A stretch of DNA of 64,000 nucleotides from Synchiropus splendidus (taxonomy: Eukaryota; Chordata; Actinopteri; Syngnathiformes; Callionymidae). Below the pieces are notes generated by a model. The model saw only the letters and a list, made by a program, of their open reading frames with translations. It did no database searches and was not told the DNA's origin. Shown in pieces: positions 11,260 to 24,769 of this stretch. The translations under genes and the position numbers were made by a program. The stretch lies in contig NC_071340.1 in assembly GCF_027744825.2 (NCBI RefSeq), forward strand, positions 1,185,501-1,249,500, in the 5' to 3' direction. The first letter of the stretch is position 1. Each line of letters begins with the position of its first letter.

Positions 11260-12590
11260 TTCCAAAGATATCAACACTTTTATGTTTGGCGTTCCGAAAC
11301 CCACCTTATCTCAGGCTGAAAAGCGTTTTTACGCATTGTGCCATAACTTTTCAGGGAAGCTTCAGAACATGAAATTTTAACCTCCCACTATAGCAGAAAG
11401 GGTCTTTCTAGTAGGTGCACATCAAATCTAAGCTGTCTGAAGTGTTTTTCGAAAGTTATCAACACTTTTATGTTTGGCGTTCCGAAACCCACCTTATCTC
11501 AGGCTGAAAAGCGTTTTTGTGCATTGTGCCATAACTTTTCAGGGAAGCTTCAGAACATGAAATTTTAACCTCCCACTATAGCAGAAAGGGTCTTTCTAGT
11601 AGTTGCACATCAAATCTAAGCTGTCTGAAGTGTTTTTCAAAAGTTATCAACACTTTTATGTTTGGCGTTCCGAAACCCACCTTATCTCAGGCTGAAAAGC
11701 GTTTTTGTGCATTGTGCCATAACTTTTCAGGGAAGATTCAGAACATGAAATTTTAACCTCCCACTATAGCAGAAAGGGTCTTTCTAGTAGTTGCACATCA
11801 AATCTAAACTGTCTGAAGTGTTTTTCCAAAGTTATTAACACTTTTATGTTTGGCGTTCCGAAACCCACCTTATCTCAGGCTGAAAAGCGTTTTTACGCAT
11901 TGTGCCATAACTTTTCAGGGAAGCTTCAGAACATGAAATTTTAACCTCCCACTATAGCAGAAAGGGTCTTTCTAGTAGTTGCACATCAAATCTAAACTGT
12001 CTGAAGTGTTTTTCCAAAGTTATTAACACTTTTATGTTTGGCGTTCCGAAACCCACCTTATCTCAGGTTGAAAAGCGTTTTTGTGCATTGTGCCATAACT
12101 TTTCAGGGAAGCTTCAGAACATGAAATTTTAACCTCCCACTATAGCAGAAAGGGTCTTTCTAGTAGTTGCACATCAAATCTAAACTGTCTGAAATGTTTT
12201 TCCAAAGTTATCAACACTTTTATGTTTGGCGTTCCGAAACCCACCTTATCTCAGGCTGAAAAGCGTTTTTACGCATTGTGCCATAACTTTTCAGGGAAGC
12301 TTCAGAACATGAAATTTTAACCTCCCACTATAGCAGAAAGGGTCTTTCTAGTAGGTGCACATCAAATCTAAGCTCTCTGAAGTGTTTTTCGAAAGTTAGC
12401 AACACTTTTATGTTTGGCTTTCCGAAACCCACCTTATCTCAGGCTGAAAAGCGTTTTTGTGCATTGTGCCATAACTTTTCAGGGAAGCTTCAGAACATGA
12501 AATTTTAACCTCCCACTATAGCAGAAAGGGTCTTTCTAGTAGTTGCACATCAAATCTAAACTGTCTGAAGTGTTTTTCCAAAGTTATTAA
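11260..12590. repeat. 7-mer block, version 1
   Basis: The block starts near a monomer with CCAAAGATATC and contains in order: an ACGC/G137 monomer, a T137/A173 monomer, a C173/T182 monomer, an ACGC monomer, CAGGTTGAAAAG (12,065) with CTGAAATG, then ACGC with AAGCTCTCTG and GTTAGCAAC, and GGCTTTCCG. The GTTAGCAAC/GGCTTTCCG pair is an easily tracked marker. Version 2 lies 1,316 bp (7 monomers) downstream and version 3 lies 3,008 bp (16 monomers) downstream. Edges are approximate. Confidence 0.75.
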
Positions 12591-12719
12591 CACTTTTATG
12601 TTTGGCGTTCCGAAACCCACCTTATCTCAGGCTGAAAAGCGTTTTTGTGCATTGTGCCATAACTTTTCAGGGAAGCTTCAGAACATGAAATTTTAACCTC
12701 CCACTATAGCAGAAAGGGT

Positions 12720-13890
12720 CTTTCTAGTAGTTGCACATCAAATCTAAGCTGTCTGAAGTGTTTTTCGAAAGTTATCAACACTTTTATGTTTGGCGTTCCG
12801 AAACCCACCTTATCTCAGGCTGAAAAGCGTTTTTGTGCATTGTGCCATAACTTTTCAGGGAAGCTTCAGAACATGAAATTTTAACCTCCCACTATAGCAG
12901 ACAGGGTCTTTCTAGTAGTTGCACATCAAATCTAAGCTGTCTGAAGTGTTTTTCAAAAGTTATCAACACTTTTATGTTTGGCGTTCCGAAACCCACCTTA
13001 TCTCAGGCTGAAAAGGGTTTTTGTGCATTGTGCCATAACTTTTCAGGGAAGCTTCAGAACATGAAATTTTAACCTCCCACTATAGCAGAAAGGGTCTTTC
13101 TAGTAGTTGCACATCAAATCTAAACTGTCTGAAGTGTTTTTCCAAAGTTATTAACACTTTTATGTTTGGCGTTCCGAAACCCACCTTATCTCAGGCTGAA
13201 AAGCGTTTTTACGCATTGTGCCATAACTTTTCAGGGAAGCTTCAGAACATGAAATTTTAACCTCCCACTATAGCAGAAAGGGTCTTTCTAGTAGTTGCAC
13301 ATCAAATCTAAACTGTCTGAAGTGTTTTTCCAAAGTTATTAACACTTTTATGTTTGGCGTTCCGAAACCCACCTTATCTCAGGTTGAAAAGCGTTTTTGT
13401 GCATTGTGCCATAACTTTTCAGGGAAGCTTCAGAACATGAAATTTTAACCTCCCACTATAGCAGAAAGGGTCTTTCTAGTAGTTGCACATCAAATCTAAA
13501 CTGTCTGAAATGTTTTTCCAAAGTTATCAACACTTTTATGTTTGGCGTTCCGAAACCCACCTTATCTCAGGCTGAAAAGCGTTTTTACGCATTGTGCCAT
13601 AACTTTTCAGGGAAGCTTCAGAACATGAAATTTTAACCTCCCACTATAGCAGAAAGGGTCTTTCTAGTAGGTGCACATCAAATCTAAGCTCTCTGAAGTG
13701 TTTTTCGAAAGTTAGCAACACTTTTATGTTTGGCTTTCCGAAACCCACCTTATCTCAGGCTGAAAAGCGTTTTTGTGCATTGTGCCATAACTTTTCAGGG
13801 AAGCTTCAGAACATGAAATTTTAACCTCCCACTATAGCAGAAAGGGTCTTTCTAGTAGTTGCACATCAAATCTAAACTGTCTGAAGTGTT
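12720..13890. repeat. 7-mer block, version 2 (offset 1,316 bp)
   Basis: This repeats the marker series CAGGTTGAAAAG (13,381), CTGAAATG (about 13,507), AAGCTCTCTG with GTTAGCAAC (about 13,712) and GGCTTTCCG, exactly 7 monomers after version 1. Differences from version 1 include CAGACAGGG and AAAAGGGTTTTT in the leading monomers, and a TTATCAAC in place of TTATTAAC at the right end. Confidence 0.75.
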
Positions 13891-14264
13891 TTTCCAAAGT
13901 TATCAACACTTTTATGTTTGGCGTTCCGAAACCCACCTTATCTCAGGCTGAAAAGCGTTTTTACGCATTGTGCCATAACTTTTCAGGGAAGCTTCAGAAC
14001 ATGAAATTTTAAGCTCCCACTATAGCAGAAAGGGTCTTTCTAGTAGGTGCACATCAAATCTAAGCTGTCTGAAGTGTTTTTCGAAAGTTATCAACACTTT
14101 TATGTTTGGCGTTCCGAAACCCACCTTATCTCAGGCTGAAAAGCGTTTTTGTGCATTGTGCCATAACTTTTCAGGGAAGCTTCAGAACATGAAATTTTAA
14201 CCTCCCACTATAGCAGAAAGGGTCTTTCTAGTAGTTGCACATCAAATCTAAACTGTCTGAAGTG

Positions 14265-15600
14265 TTTTTCCAAAGATATCAACACTTTTATGTTTGGCGT
14301 TCCGAAACCCACCTTATCTCAGGCTGAAAAGCGTTTTTACGCATTGTGCCATAACTTTTCAGGGAAGCTTCAGAACATGAAATTTTAACCTCCCACTATA
14401 GCAGAAAGGGTCTTTCTAGTAGGTGCACATCAAATCTAAGCTGTCTGAAGTGTTTTTCGAAAGTTATCAACACTTTTATGTTTGGCGTGCCGAAACCCAC
14501 CTTATCTCAGGCTGAAAAGCGTTTTTGTGCATTGTGCCATAACTTTTCAGGGAAGCTTCAGAACATGAAATTTTAACCTCCCACTATAGCAGAAAGGGTC
14601 TTTCTAGTAGTTGCACATCAAATCTAAGCTGTCTGAAGTGTTTTTCAAAAGTTATCAACACTTTTATGTTTGGCGTTCCGAAACCCACCTTATCTCAGGC
14701 TGAAAAGCGTTTTTGTGCATTGTGCCATAACTTTTCAGGGAAGCTTCAAAACATGAAATTTTAACCTCCCACTATAGCAGAAAGGGTCTTTCTAGTAGTT
14801 GCACATCAAATCTAAAGTGTCTGAAGTGTTTTTCCAAAGTTATTAACACTTTTATGTTTGGCGTTCCGAAACCCACCTTATCTCAGGCTGAAAAGCGTTT
14901 TTACGCATTGTGCCATAACTTTTCAGGGAAGCTTCAGAACATGAAATTTTAACCTCCCACTATAGCAGAAAGGGTCTTTCTAGTAGTTGCACATCAAATC
15001 TAAACTGTCTGAAGTGTTTTTCCAAAGTTATTAACACTTTTATGTTTGGCGTTCCGAAACCCACCTTATCTCAGGCTGAAAAGCGTTTTTGTGCATTGTG
15101 CCATAACTTTTCAGGGAAGCTTCAGAACATGAAATTTTAACCTCCCACTATAGCAGAAAGGGTCTTTCTAGTAGTTGCACATCAAATCTAAACTGTCTGA
15201 AATGTTTTTCCAAAGTTATCAACACTTTTATGTTTGGCGTTCCGAAACCCACCTTATCTCAGGCTGAAAAGCGTTTTTACGCATTGTGCCATAACTTTTC
15301 AGGGAAGCTTCAGAACATGAAATTTTAACCTCCCACTATAGCAGAAAGGGTCTTTCTAGTAGTTGCACATCAAATCTAAGCTCTCTGAAGTGTTTTTCGA
15401 AAGTTAGCAACACTTTTATGTTTGGCTTTCCGAAACCCACCTTATCTCAGGCTGAAAAGCGTTTTTGTGCATTGTGCCATAACTTTTCAGGGAAGCTTCA
15501 GAACATGAAATTTTAACCTCCCACTATAGCAGAAAGGGTCTTTCTAGTAGTTGCACATCAAATCTAAACTGTCTGAAGTGTTTTTCCAAAGTTATTAACA
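14265..15600. repeat. 7-mer block, version 3
   Basis: The CCAAAGATATC monomer (about 14,269), the following class order, CTGAAATG (about 15,199), AAGCTCTCTG with GTTAGCAAC (about 15,404) and GGCTTTCCG recur. The offset is 16 monomers from version 1 and 9 from version 2. It has GGCTG rather than GGTTG, so it descends from a state before that substitution or has been converted. Private marks are GGCGTGCCG (about 14,487) and CTAAAGTGT (about 14,813). Confidence 0.75.
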
Positions 15601-17031
15601 CTTTTATGTTTGGCGTTCCGAAACCCACCTTATCTCAGGCTGAAAAGCGTTTTTGTGCATTGTGCCATAACTTTTCAGGGAAGCTTCAGAACATGAAATT
15701 TTAACCTCCCACTATAGCAGAAAGGGTCTTTATAGTAGTTGCACATCAAATCTAAGCTGTCTGAAGTGTTTTTCAAAAGTTATCAACACTTTTATGTTTG
15801 GCGTTCCGAAACCCACCTTATCTCAGGCTGACAAGCGTTTTTGTGCATTGTGCCATAACTTTTCAGGGAAGCTTCAGAACATGAAATTTTAACCTCCCAC
15901 TATAGCAGAAAGGGTCTTTCTAGTAGATGCACATCAAATCTAAACTGTCTGAAGTGTTTTTCCAAAGTTATTAACACTTTTATGTTTGGCTTTCCGAAAC
16001 CCACCTTATCTCAGGCTGAAAAGCGTTTTTGTGCATTGTGCCATAACTTTTCAGGGAAGCTTCAGAACATGAAATTTTAACCTCCAACTATAGCAGAAAG
16101 GGTCTTTCTAGTAGTTGCACATCAAATCTAACCTGTCTGAAGTGTTTTTCAAAAGTTATCAACACTTTTATGTTTGGCGTTCCGAAACCCACCTTATCTC
16201 AGGCTGAAAAGCGTTTTTGTGCATTGTGCCATAACTTTTCAGGGAAGCTTCAGAACATGAAATTTTAACCTCCCACTATAGCAGAAAGGGTCTTTCTAGT
16301 AGTTGCACATCAAATCTAAACTGTCTGAAGTGTTTTTCCAAAGTTATCAACACTTTTATGTTTGGCGTTCCGAAACCCACCTTATCTCAGGCTGAAAAGC
16401 GTTTTTGTGCATTGTGCCATAACTTTTCAGGGAAGCTTCAGAACATGAAATTTTAACCTCCCACTATAGCAGAAAGGGTCTTTCTAGTAGTTGCACATCA
16501 AATCTAAACTGGCTGAAGTGTTTTTCCAAAGTTATTAACACTTTTATGTTTGGCGTTCTGAAACCCACCTTATCTCAGGCTGAAATGCGTTTTTGTGCAT
16601 TGTGCCATAACTTTTCAGGGAAGCTTCAGAACATGAAATTTTAACCTCCCACTATAGCAGAAAGGGTCTTTCTAGTAGTTGCACATCAAATCTAAACTGT
16701 CTGAAGTGTTTTTCCAAAGTTATCAACACTTTTATGTTTGGCGTTCCGAAACCCACCTTATCTCAGGCTGAAAAGCGTTTTTACGCATTGTGCCATAACT
16801 TTTCAGGGAAGCTTCAGAACATGAAATTTTAACCTCCCACTATAGCAGAAAGGGTCTTTCTAGTAGGTGCACATCAAATCTAAGCTGTCTGAAGTGTTTT
16901 TCGAAAGTTATCAACACTTTTATGTTTGGCGTTCCGAAACCCACCTTATCTCAGGCTGAAAAGCGTTTTTGTGCATTGTGCCATAACTTTTCAGGGAAGC
17001 TTCAGAACATGAAATTTTAACCTCCCACTAT

Positions 17032-20000
17032 AGCAGAAAGGGTCTTTCTAGTAGTTGCACATCAAATCTAAGCTGTCTGAAGTGTTTTTCAAAAGTTATC
17101 AACACTTTTATGTTTGGCGTTCCGAAACCCACCTTATCTCAGGCTGAAAAGCGTTTTTGTGCATTGTGCCATAACTTTTCAGGGAAGCTTCAGAACATGA
17201 AATTTTAACCTCCCACTATAGCAGAAAGGGTCTTTCTAGTAGTTGCACATCAAATCTAAACTGTCTGAAGTGTTTTTCCAAAGTTATTAACAATTTTATG
17301 TTTGGCGTTCCGAAACCCACCTTATCTCAGGCTGAAAAGCGTTTTTGTGCATTGTGCCATAACTTTTCAGGGAAGCTTCAGAACATGAAATTGTAACCTC
17401 CCACTATAGCAGAAAGGGTCTTTCTAGTAGTTGCACATCAAATCTAAACTGTCTGAAGTGTTTTTCCAAAGTTATCAACACTTTTATGTTTGGCGTTCCG
17501 AAACCCACCTTATCTCAGCCTGAAAAGCGTTTTTACGCATTGTGCCATAACTTTTCAGGGAAGCTTCAGAACATGAAATTTTAACCTCCCACTATAGCAG
17601 AAAGGGTCTTTCTAGTAGGTGCACATCAAATCTAAGCTCTCTGAAGTGTTTTTCGAAAGTTAGCAACACTTTTATGTTTGGCGTTCCGAAACCCACCTTA
17701 TCTCAGGCTGAAAAGCTTTTTTGTGCATTGTGCCATAACTTTTCAGGGAAGCTTCAGAACAAGAAATTTTAACCTCCCACTATAGCAGAAAGGGTCTTTC
17801 TAGTAGTTGCACATCAAATCTAAACTGTCTGAAGTGTTTTTCCAAAGTTATTAACACTTTTATGTTTGGCGTTCCGAAACCCACCTTATCTCAGGCTGAA
17901 AAGCGTTTTTGTGCATTGTGCCATAACTTTTCAGGGAAGCTTCAGAACATGAAATTTTAACCTCCCACTATAGCAGAAAGGGTCTTTCTAGTAGTTGCAC
18001 ATCAAATCTAAACTGTCTGAAGTGTTTTTCCAAAGTTATCAACACTTTTATGTTTGGCGTTCCGAAACCCACCTTATCTCAGGCTGAAAAGCGTTTTTAC
18101 GCATTGTGCCATAACTTTTCAGGGAAGCTTCAGAACATGAAATTTTAACCTCCCACTATAGCAGAAAGGGTCTTTCTAGTAGGTGCACATCAAATCTAAG
18201 CTGTCTGAAGTGTTTTTCGAAAGTTATCAACACTTTTATGTTTGGCGTTCCGAAACCCACCTTATCTCAGGCTGAAAAGCGTTTTTGTGCATTGTGCCAT
18301 AACTTTTCAGGGAAGCTTCAGAACATGAAATTTTAACCTCCCACTATAGCAGAAAGGGTCTTTATAGTAGTTGCACATCAAATCTAAGCTGTCTGAAGTG
18401 TTTTTCAAAAGTTATCAACACTTTTATGTTTGGCGTTCCGAAACCCACCTTATCTCAGGCTGAAAAGCGTTTTTGTGCATTGTGCCATAACTTTTCAGGG
18501 AAGCTTCAGAACATGAAATTTTAACCTCCCACTATAGCAGAAAGGGTCTTTCTAGTAGTTGCACATCAAATCTAAGCTGTCTGAAGTGTTTTTCGAAAGT
18601 TATCAACACTTTTATGTTTGGCGTTCCGAAACCCACCTTATCTCAGGCTGAAAAGCGTTTTTGTGCATTGTGCCATAACCTTTCAGGGAAGCTTCAGAAC
18701 ATGAAATTTTAACCTCCCACTATAGCAGAAAGGGTCTTTCTAGTAGTTGCACATCAAATCTAAACTGTCTGAAGTGTTTTTCCAAAGTTATCAACACTTT
18801 TATGTTTGGCGTTCCGAAACCCACCTTATCTCAGGCTGAAAAGCGTTTTTGTGCATTGTGCCATAACTTTTCAGGGAAGCTTCAGAACATGAAATTTTAA
18901 CCTCCCACTATAGCAGAAAGGGTCTTTCTAGTAGTTACACATCAAATCTAAGCTGTCTGAAGTGTTTTTCAAAAGTTATCAACACTTTTATGTTTGGCGT
19001 TCCGAAACCCACCTTATCTCAGGCTGAAAAGCGTTTTTGTGCATTGTGCCATAACTTTTCAGGGAAGCTTCAGAACATGAAATTTTAACCTCCCACTATA
19101 GCAGAAAGGGTCTTTCTAGTAGTTGCACATCAAATCTAAACTGTCTGAAGTGTTTTTCCAAAGTTATCAACACTTTTATGTTTGGCGTTCCGAAACCCAC
19201 CTTATCTCAGGCTGAAAAGCGTTTTTACGCATTGTGCCATAACTTGTCAGGGAAGCTTCAGAACATGAAATTTTAACCTCCCACTACAGCAGAAAGGGTC
19301 TTTCTAGTAGGTGCACATCAAATCTAAGCTGTCTGAAGTGTTTTTCGAAAGTTATCAACACTTTTATGTTTGGCGTTCCGAAACCCACCTTATCTCAGGC
19401 TGAAAAGCGTTTTTGTGCATTGTGCCATAACTTTTCAGGGAAGCTTCAGAACATGAAATTTTAACCTCCCACTATAGCAGAAAGGGTCTTTCTAGTAGTT
19501 GCACATCAAATCTAAACTGTCTGAAGTGTTTTTCCAAAGTTATTAACACTTTTATGTTTGGCGTTCCGAAACCCACCTTATCTCAGGCTGAAAAGCGTTT
19601 TTGTGCATTGTGCCATAACTTTTCAGGGAAGCTTCAGAACATGAAATTTTAACCTCCCACTATAGCAGAAAGGGTCTTTCTAGTAGTTGCACATCAAATC
19701 TAAACTGTCTGAAGTGTTTTTCCAAAGTTATTAACACTTTTATGTTTGGCGTTCCGAAACCCACCTTATCTCAGGCTGAAAAGCGTTTTTGTGCATTGTG
19801 CCATAACTTTTCAGGGAAGCTTCAGAACATGAAATTTTAACCTCCCACTATAGCAGAAAGGGTCTTTCTAGTAGTTGCACATCAAATCTAAACTGTCTGA
19901 AGTGTTTTTCCAAAGTTATCAACACTTTTATGTTTGGCGTTCCGAAACCCACCTTATCTCAGGCTGAAAAGCGTTTTTACGCATTGTGCCATAACTTTTC

Positions 20001-20227
20001 AGGGAAGCTTCAGAACATGAAATTTTAACCTCCCACTATAGCAGAAAGGGTCTTTCTAGTAGGTGCACATCAAATCTAAGCTGTCTGAAGTGTTTTTCGA
20101 AAGTTATCAACACTTTTATGTTTGGCGTTCCGAAACCCACCTTATCTCAGGCTGAAAAGCGTTTTTACGCATTGTGCCATAACTTGTCAGGGAAGCTTCA
20201 GAACATGAAATTTTAACCTCCCACTAC
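17032..20227. repeat. 17-mer HOR, copy 1 (3,196 bp)
   Basis: Matching at an offset of 3,196 bp (17 x 188) begins at 17,032, just after a T/C difference at 17,031, and runs to 20,250. Markers, each repeated 3,196 bp later, are: CAATTTTATG (about 17,291), GAAATTGTAACC (about 17,390), CAGCCTGAAAAG (about 17,517), GTTAGCAAC (about 17,664), AAAGCTTTTTTGTGC (about 17,711), GAACAAGAAAT (about 17,758), CTTTATAGTAG (about 18,361), ATAACCTTTC (about 18,676), GTTACACATC (about 18,936) and CTTGTCAG with CTACAGCAG (about 19,244 and 20,184). Confidence 0.92.
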
Positions 20228-23200
20228 AGCAGAAAGGGTCTTTCTAGTAGTTGCACATCAAATCTAAGCTGTCTGAAGTGTTTTTCAAAAGTTATCAACA
20301 CTTTTATGTTTGGCGTTCCGAAACCCACCTTATCTCAGGCTGAAAAGCGTTTTTGTGCATTGTGCCATAACTTTTCAGGGAAGCTTCAGAACATGAAATT
20401 TTAACCTCCCACTATAGCAGAAAGGGTCTTTCTAGTAGTTGCACATCAAATCTAAACTGTCTGAAGTGTTTTTCCAAAGTTATTAACAATTTTATGTTTG
20501 GCGTTCCGAAACCCACCTTATCTCAGGCTGAAAAGCGTTTTTGTGCATTGTGCCATAACTTTTCAGGGAAGCTTCAGAACATGAAATTGTAACCTCCCAC
20601 TATAGCAGAAAGGGTCTTTCTAGTAGTTGCACATCAAATCTAAACTGTCTGAAGTGTTTTTCCAAAGTTATCAACACTTTTATGTTTGGCGTTCCGAAAC
20701 CCACCTTATCTCAGCCTGAAAAGCGTTTTTACGCATTGTGCCATAACTTTTCAGGGAAGCTTCAGAACATGAAATTTTAACCTCCCACTATAGCAGAAAG
20801 GGTCTTTCTAGTAGGTGCACATCAAATCTAAGCTCTCTGAAGTGTTTTTCGAAAGTTAGCAACACTTTTATGTTTGGCGTTCCGAAACCCACCTTATCTC
20901 ACGCTGAAAAGCTTTTTTGTGCATTGTGCCATAACTTTTCAGGGAAGCTTCAGAACAAGAAATTTTAACCTCCCACTATAGCAGAAAGGGTCTTTCTAGT
21001 AGTTGCACATCAAATCTAAACTGTCTGAAGTGTTTTTCCAAAGTTATTAACACTTTTATGTTTGGCGTTCCGAAACCCACCTTATCTCAGGCTGAAAAGC
21101 GTTTTTGTGCATTGTGCCATAACTTTTCAGGGAAGCTTCAGAACATGAAATTTTAACCTCCCACTATAGCAGAAAGGGTCTTTCTAGTAGTTGCACATCA
21201 AATCTAAACTGTCTGAAGTGTTTTTCCAAAGTTATCAACACTTTTATGTTTGGCGTTCCGAAACCCACCTTATCTCAGGCTGAAAAGCGTTTTTACGCAT
21301 TGTGCCATAACTTTTCAGGGAAGCTTCAGAACATGAAATTTTAACCTCCCACTATAGCAGAAAGGGTCTTTCTAGTAGGTGCACATCAAATCTAAGCTGT
21401 CTGAAGTGTTTTTCGAAAGTTATCAACACTTTTATGTTTGGCGTTCCGAAACCCACCTTATCTCAGGCTGAAAAGCGTTTTTGTGCATTGTGCCATAACT
21501 TTTCAGGGAAGCTTCAGAACATGAAATTTTAACCTCCCACTATAGCAGAAAGGGTCTTTATAGTAGTTGCACATCAAATCTAAGCTGTCTGAAGTGTTTT
21601 TCAAAAGTTATCAACACTTTTATGTTTGGCGTTCCGAAACCCACCTTATCTCAGGCTGAAAAGCGTTTTTGTGCATTGTGCCATAACTTTTCAGGGAAGC
21701 TTCAGAACATGAAATTTTAACCTCCCACTATAGCAGAAAGGGTCTTTCTAGTAGTTGCACATCAAATCTAAGCTGTCTGAAGTGTTTTTCGAAAGTTATC
21801 AACACTTTTATGTTTGGCGTTCCGAAACCCACCTTATCTCAGGCTGAAAAGCGTTTTTGTGCATTGTGCCATAACCTTTCAGGGAAGCTTCAGAACATGA
21901 AATTTTAACCTCCCACTATAGCAGAAAGGGTCTTTCTAGTAGTTGCACATCAAATCTAAACTGTCTGAAGTGTTTTTCCAAAGTTATCAACACTTTTATG
22001 TTTGGCGTTCCGAAACCCACCTTATCTCAGGCTGAAAAGCGTTTTTGTGCATTGTGCCATAACTTTTCAGGGAAGCTTCAGAACATGAAATTTTAACCTC
22101 CCACTATAGCAGAAAGGGTCTTTCTAGTAGTTACACATCAAATCTAAGCTGTCTGAAGTGTTTTTCAAAAGTTATCAACACTTTTATGTTTGGCGTTCCG
22201 AAACCCACCTTATCTCAGGCTGAAAAGCGTTTTTGTGCATTGTGCCATAACTTTTCAGGGAAGCTTCAGAACATGAAATTTTAACCTCCCACTATAGCAG
22301 AAAGGGTCTTTCTAGTAGTTGCACATCAAATCTAAACTGTCTGAAGTGTTTTTCCAAAGTTATCAACACTTTTATGTTTGGCGTTCCGAAACCCACCTTA
22401 TCTCAGGCTGAAAAGCGTTTTTACGCATTGTGCCATAACTTGTCAGGGAAGCTTCAGAACATGAAATTTTAACCTCCCACTACAGCAGAAAGGGTCTTTC
22501 TAGTAGGTGCACATCAAATCTAAGCTGTCTGAAGTGTTTTTCGAAAGTTATCAACACTTTTATGTTTGGCGTTCCGAAACCCACCTTATCTCAGGCTGAA
22601 AAGCGTTTTTGTGCATTGTGCCATAACTTTTCAGGGAAGCTTCAGAACATGAAATTTTAACCTCCCACTATAGCAGAAAGGGTCTTTCTAGTAGTTGCAC
22701 ATCAAATCTAAACTGTCTGAAGTGTTTTTCCAAAGTTATTAACACTTTTATGTTTGGCGTTCCGAAACCCACCTTATCTCAGGCTGAAAAGCGTTTTTGT
22801 GCATTGTGCCATAACTTTTCAGGGAAGCTTCAGAACATGAAATTTTAACCTCCCACTATAGCAGAAAGGGTCTTTCTAGTAGTTGCACATCAAATCTAAA
22901 CTGTCTGAAGTGTTTTTCCAAAGTTATTAACACTTTTATGTTTGGCGTTCCGAAACCCACCTTATCTCAGGCTGAAAAGCGTTTTTGTGCATTGTGCCAT
23001 AACTTTTCAGGGAAGCTTCAGAACATGAAATTTTAACCTCCCACTATAGCAGAAAGGGTCTTTCTAGTAGTTGCACATCAAATCTAAACTGTCTGAAGTG
23101 TTTTTCCAAAGTTATCAACACTTTTATGTTTGGCGTTCCGAAACCCACCTTATCTCAGGCTGAAAAGCGTTTTTACGCATTGTGCCATAACTTTTCAGGG

Positions 23201-23423
23201 AAGCTTCAGAACATGAAATTTTAACCTCCCACTATAGCAGAAAGGGTCTTTCTAGTAGGTGCACATCAAATCTAAGCTGTCTGAAGTGTTTTTCGAAAGT
23301 TATCAACACTTTTATGTTTGGCGTTCCGAAACCCACCTTATCTCAGGCTGAAAAGCGTTTTTACGCATTGTGCCATAACTTGTCAGGGAAGCTTCAGAAC
23401 ATGAAATTTTAACCTCCCACTAC
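20228..23423. repeat. 17-mer HOR, copy 2 (3,196 bp)
   Basis: This is the tandem second copy. Matching to copy 1 continues 23 bp past its nominal end, to 23,446, where G137 replaces T137. In a marker-by-marker comparison I noticed one difference: CTCACGCTG at 20,902 against CTCAGGCTG at 17,706. The two copies are therefore nearly identical over about 3.2 kb. Tandem duplication by unequal exchange is recent, or an assembly duplication must be excluded. Confidence 0.92.
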
Positions 23424-24769
23424 AGCAGAAAGGGTCTTTCTAGTAGGTGCACATCAAATCTAAGCTGTCTGAAGTGTTTTTCGAAGGTTATCAACACTTT
23501 TATGTTTGGCGTTCCGAAACCCACCTTATCTCAGGCTGAAAAGCGTTTTTGTGCATTGTGCCATAACTTTTCAGGGAAGCTTCAGAACATGAAATTTTAA
23601 CGTCCCACTATAGCAGAAAGGGTCTTTCTAGTTGTTGCACATCAAATCTAAACTGTCTGAAGTGTTTTTCCAAAGTTATTAACACTTTTATGTTTGGCGT
23701 TCCGAAACCCACCTTATCTCAGGCTGAAAAGCGTTTTTGTGCATTGTGCCATAACTTTTCAGGGAAGCTTCAGAACATGAAATTTTAACCTCCCACTATA
23801 GCAGAAAGGGTCTTTCTAGTAGTTGCACATCAAATCTAAACTGTCTGAAGTGTTTTTCCAAAGTTATTAACACTTTTATGTTTGGCGTTCCGAAACCCAC
23901 CTTATCTCAGGCTGAAAAGCGTTTTTGTGCATTGTGCCATAACTTTTCAGGGAAGGTTCAGAACATGAAATTTTAACCTCCCACTATAGCAGAAAGGGTC
24001 TTTCTAGTAGTTGCACATCAAATCTAAACTGTCTGAAGTGTTTTTCCAAAGTTATCAACACTTTTATGTTTGGCGTTCCGAAACCCACCTTATCTCAGGC
24101 TGAAAAGCGTTTTTACGCATTGTGCCATAACTTTTCAGGGAAGCTTCAGAACATGAAATTTTAACCTCCCACTATAGCAGAAAGGGTCTTTCTAGTAGGT
24201 GCACATCAAATCTAAGCTGTCTGAAGTGTTTTTCGAAAGTTATCAACACTTTTATGTTTGGCGTTCCGAAACCCACCTTATCTCAGGCTGAAAAGCGTTT
24301 TTGTGCATTGTGCCATAACTTTTCAGGGAAGCTTCAGAACATGAAATTTTAACCTCCCACTATAGCAGAAAGGGTCTTTCTAGTAGTTGCACATCAAATC
24401 CAAGCTGTCTGAAGTGTTTTTCAAAAGTTATCAACACTTTTATGATTGGCGTTCCGAAACCCACCTTATCTCAGGCTGAAAAGCGTTTTTGTGCATTGTG
24501 CCATAACTTTTCAGGAAAGCTTCAGAACATGAAATTTTAACCTCCCACTATAGTAGAAAGGGTCTTTCTAGTAGTTGCACATCAAATCTAAACTGTCTGA
24601 AGTGTTTTTCCAAAGTTATCAACACTTTTATGTTTGGCGTTCCGATACCCACCTTATCTCAGGCTGAAAAGCGTTTTTACGCATTGTGCCATAACTTTTC
24701 AGGGAAGCTTCAGAACATGAAATTTTAACCTCCCACTATAGCAGATAGGGTCTTTCTAGTAGGTGCACA

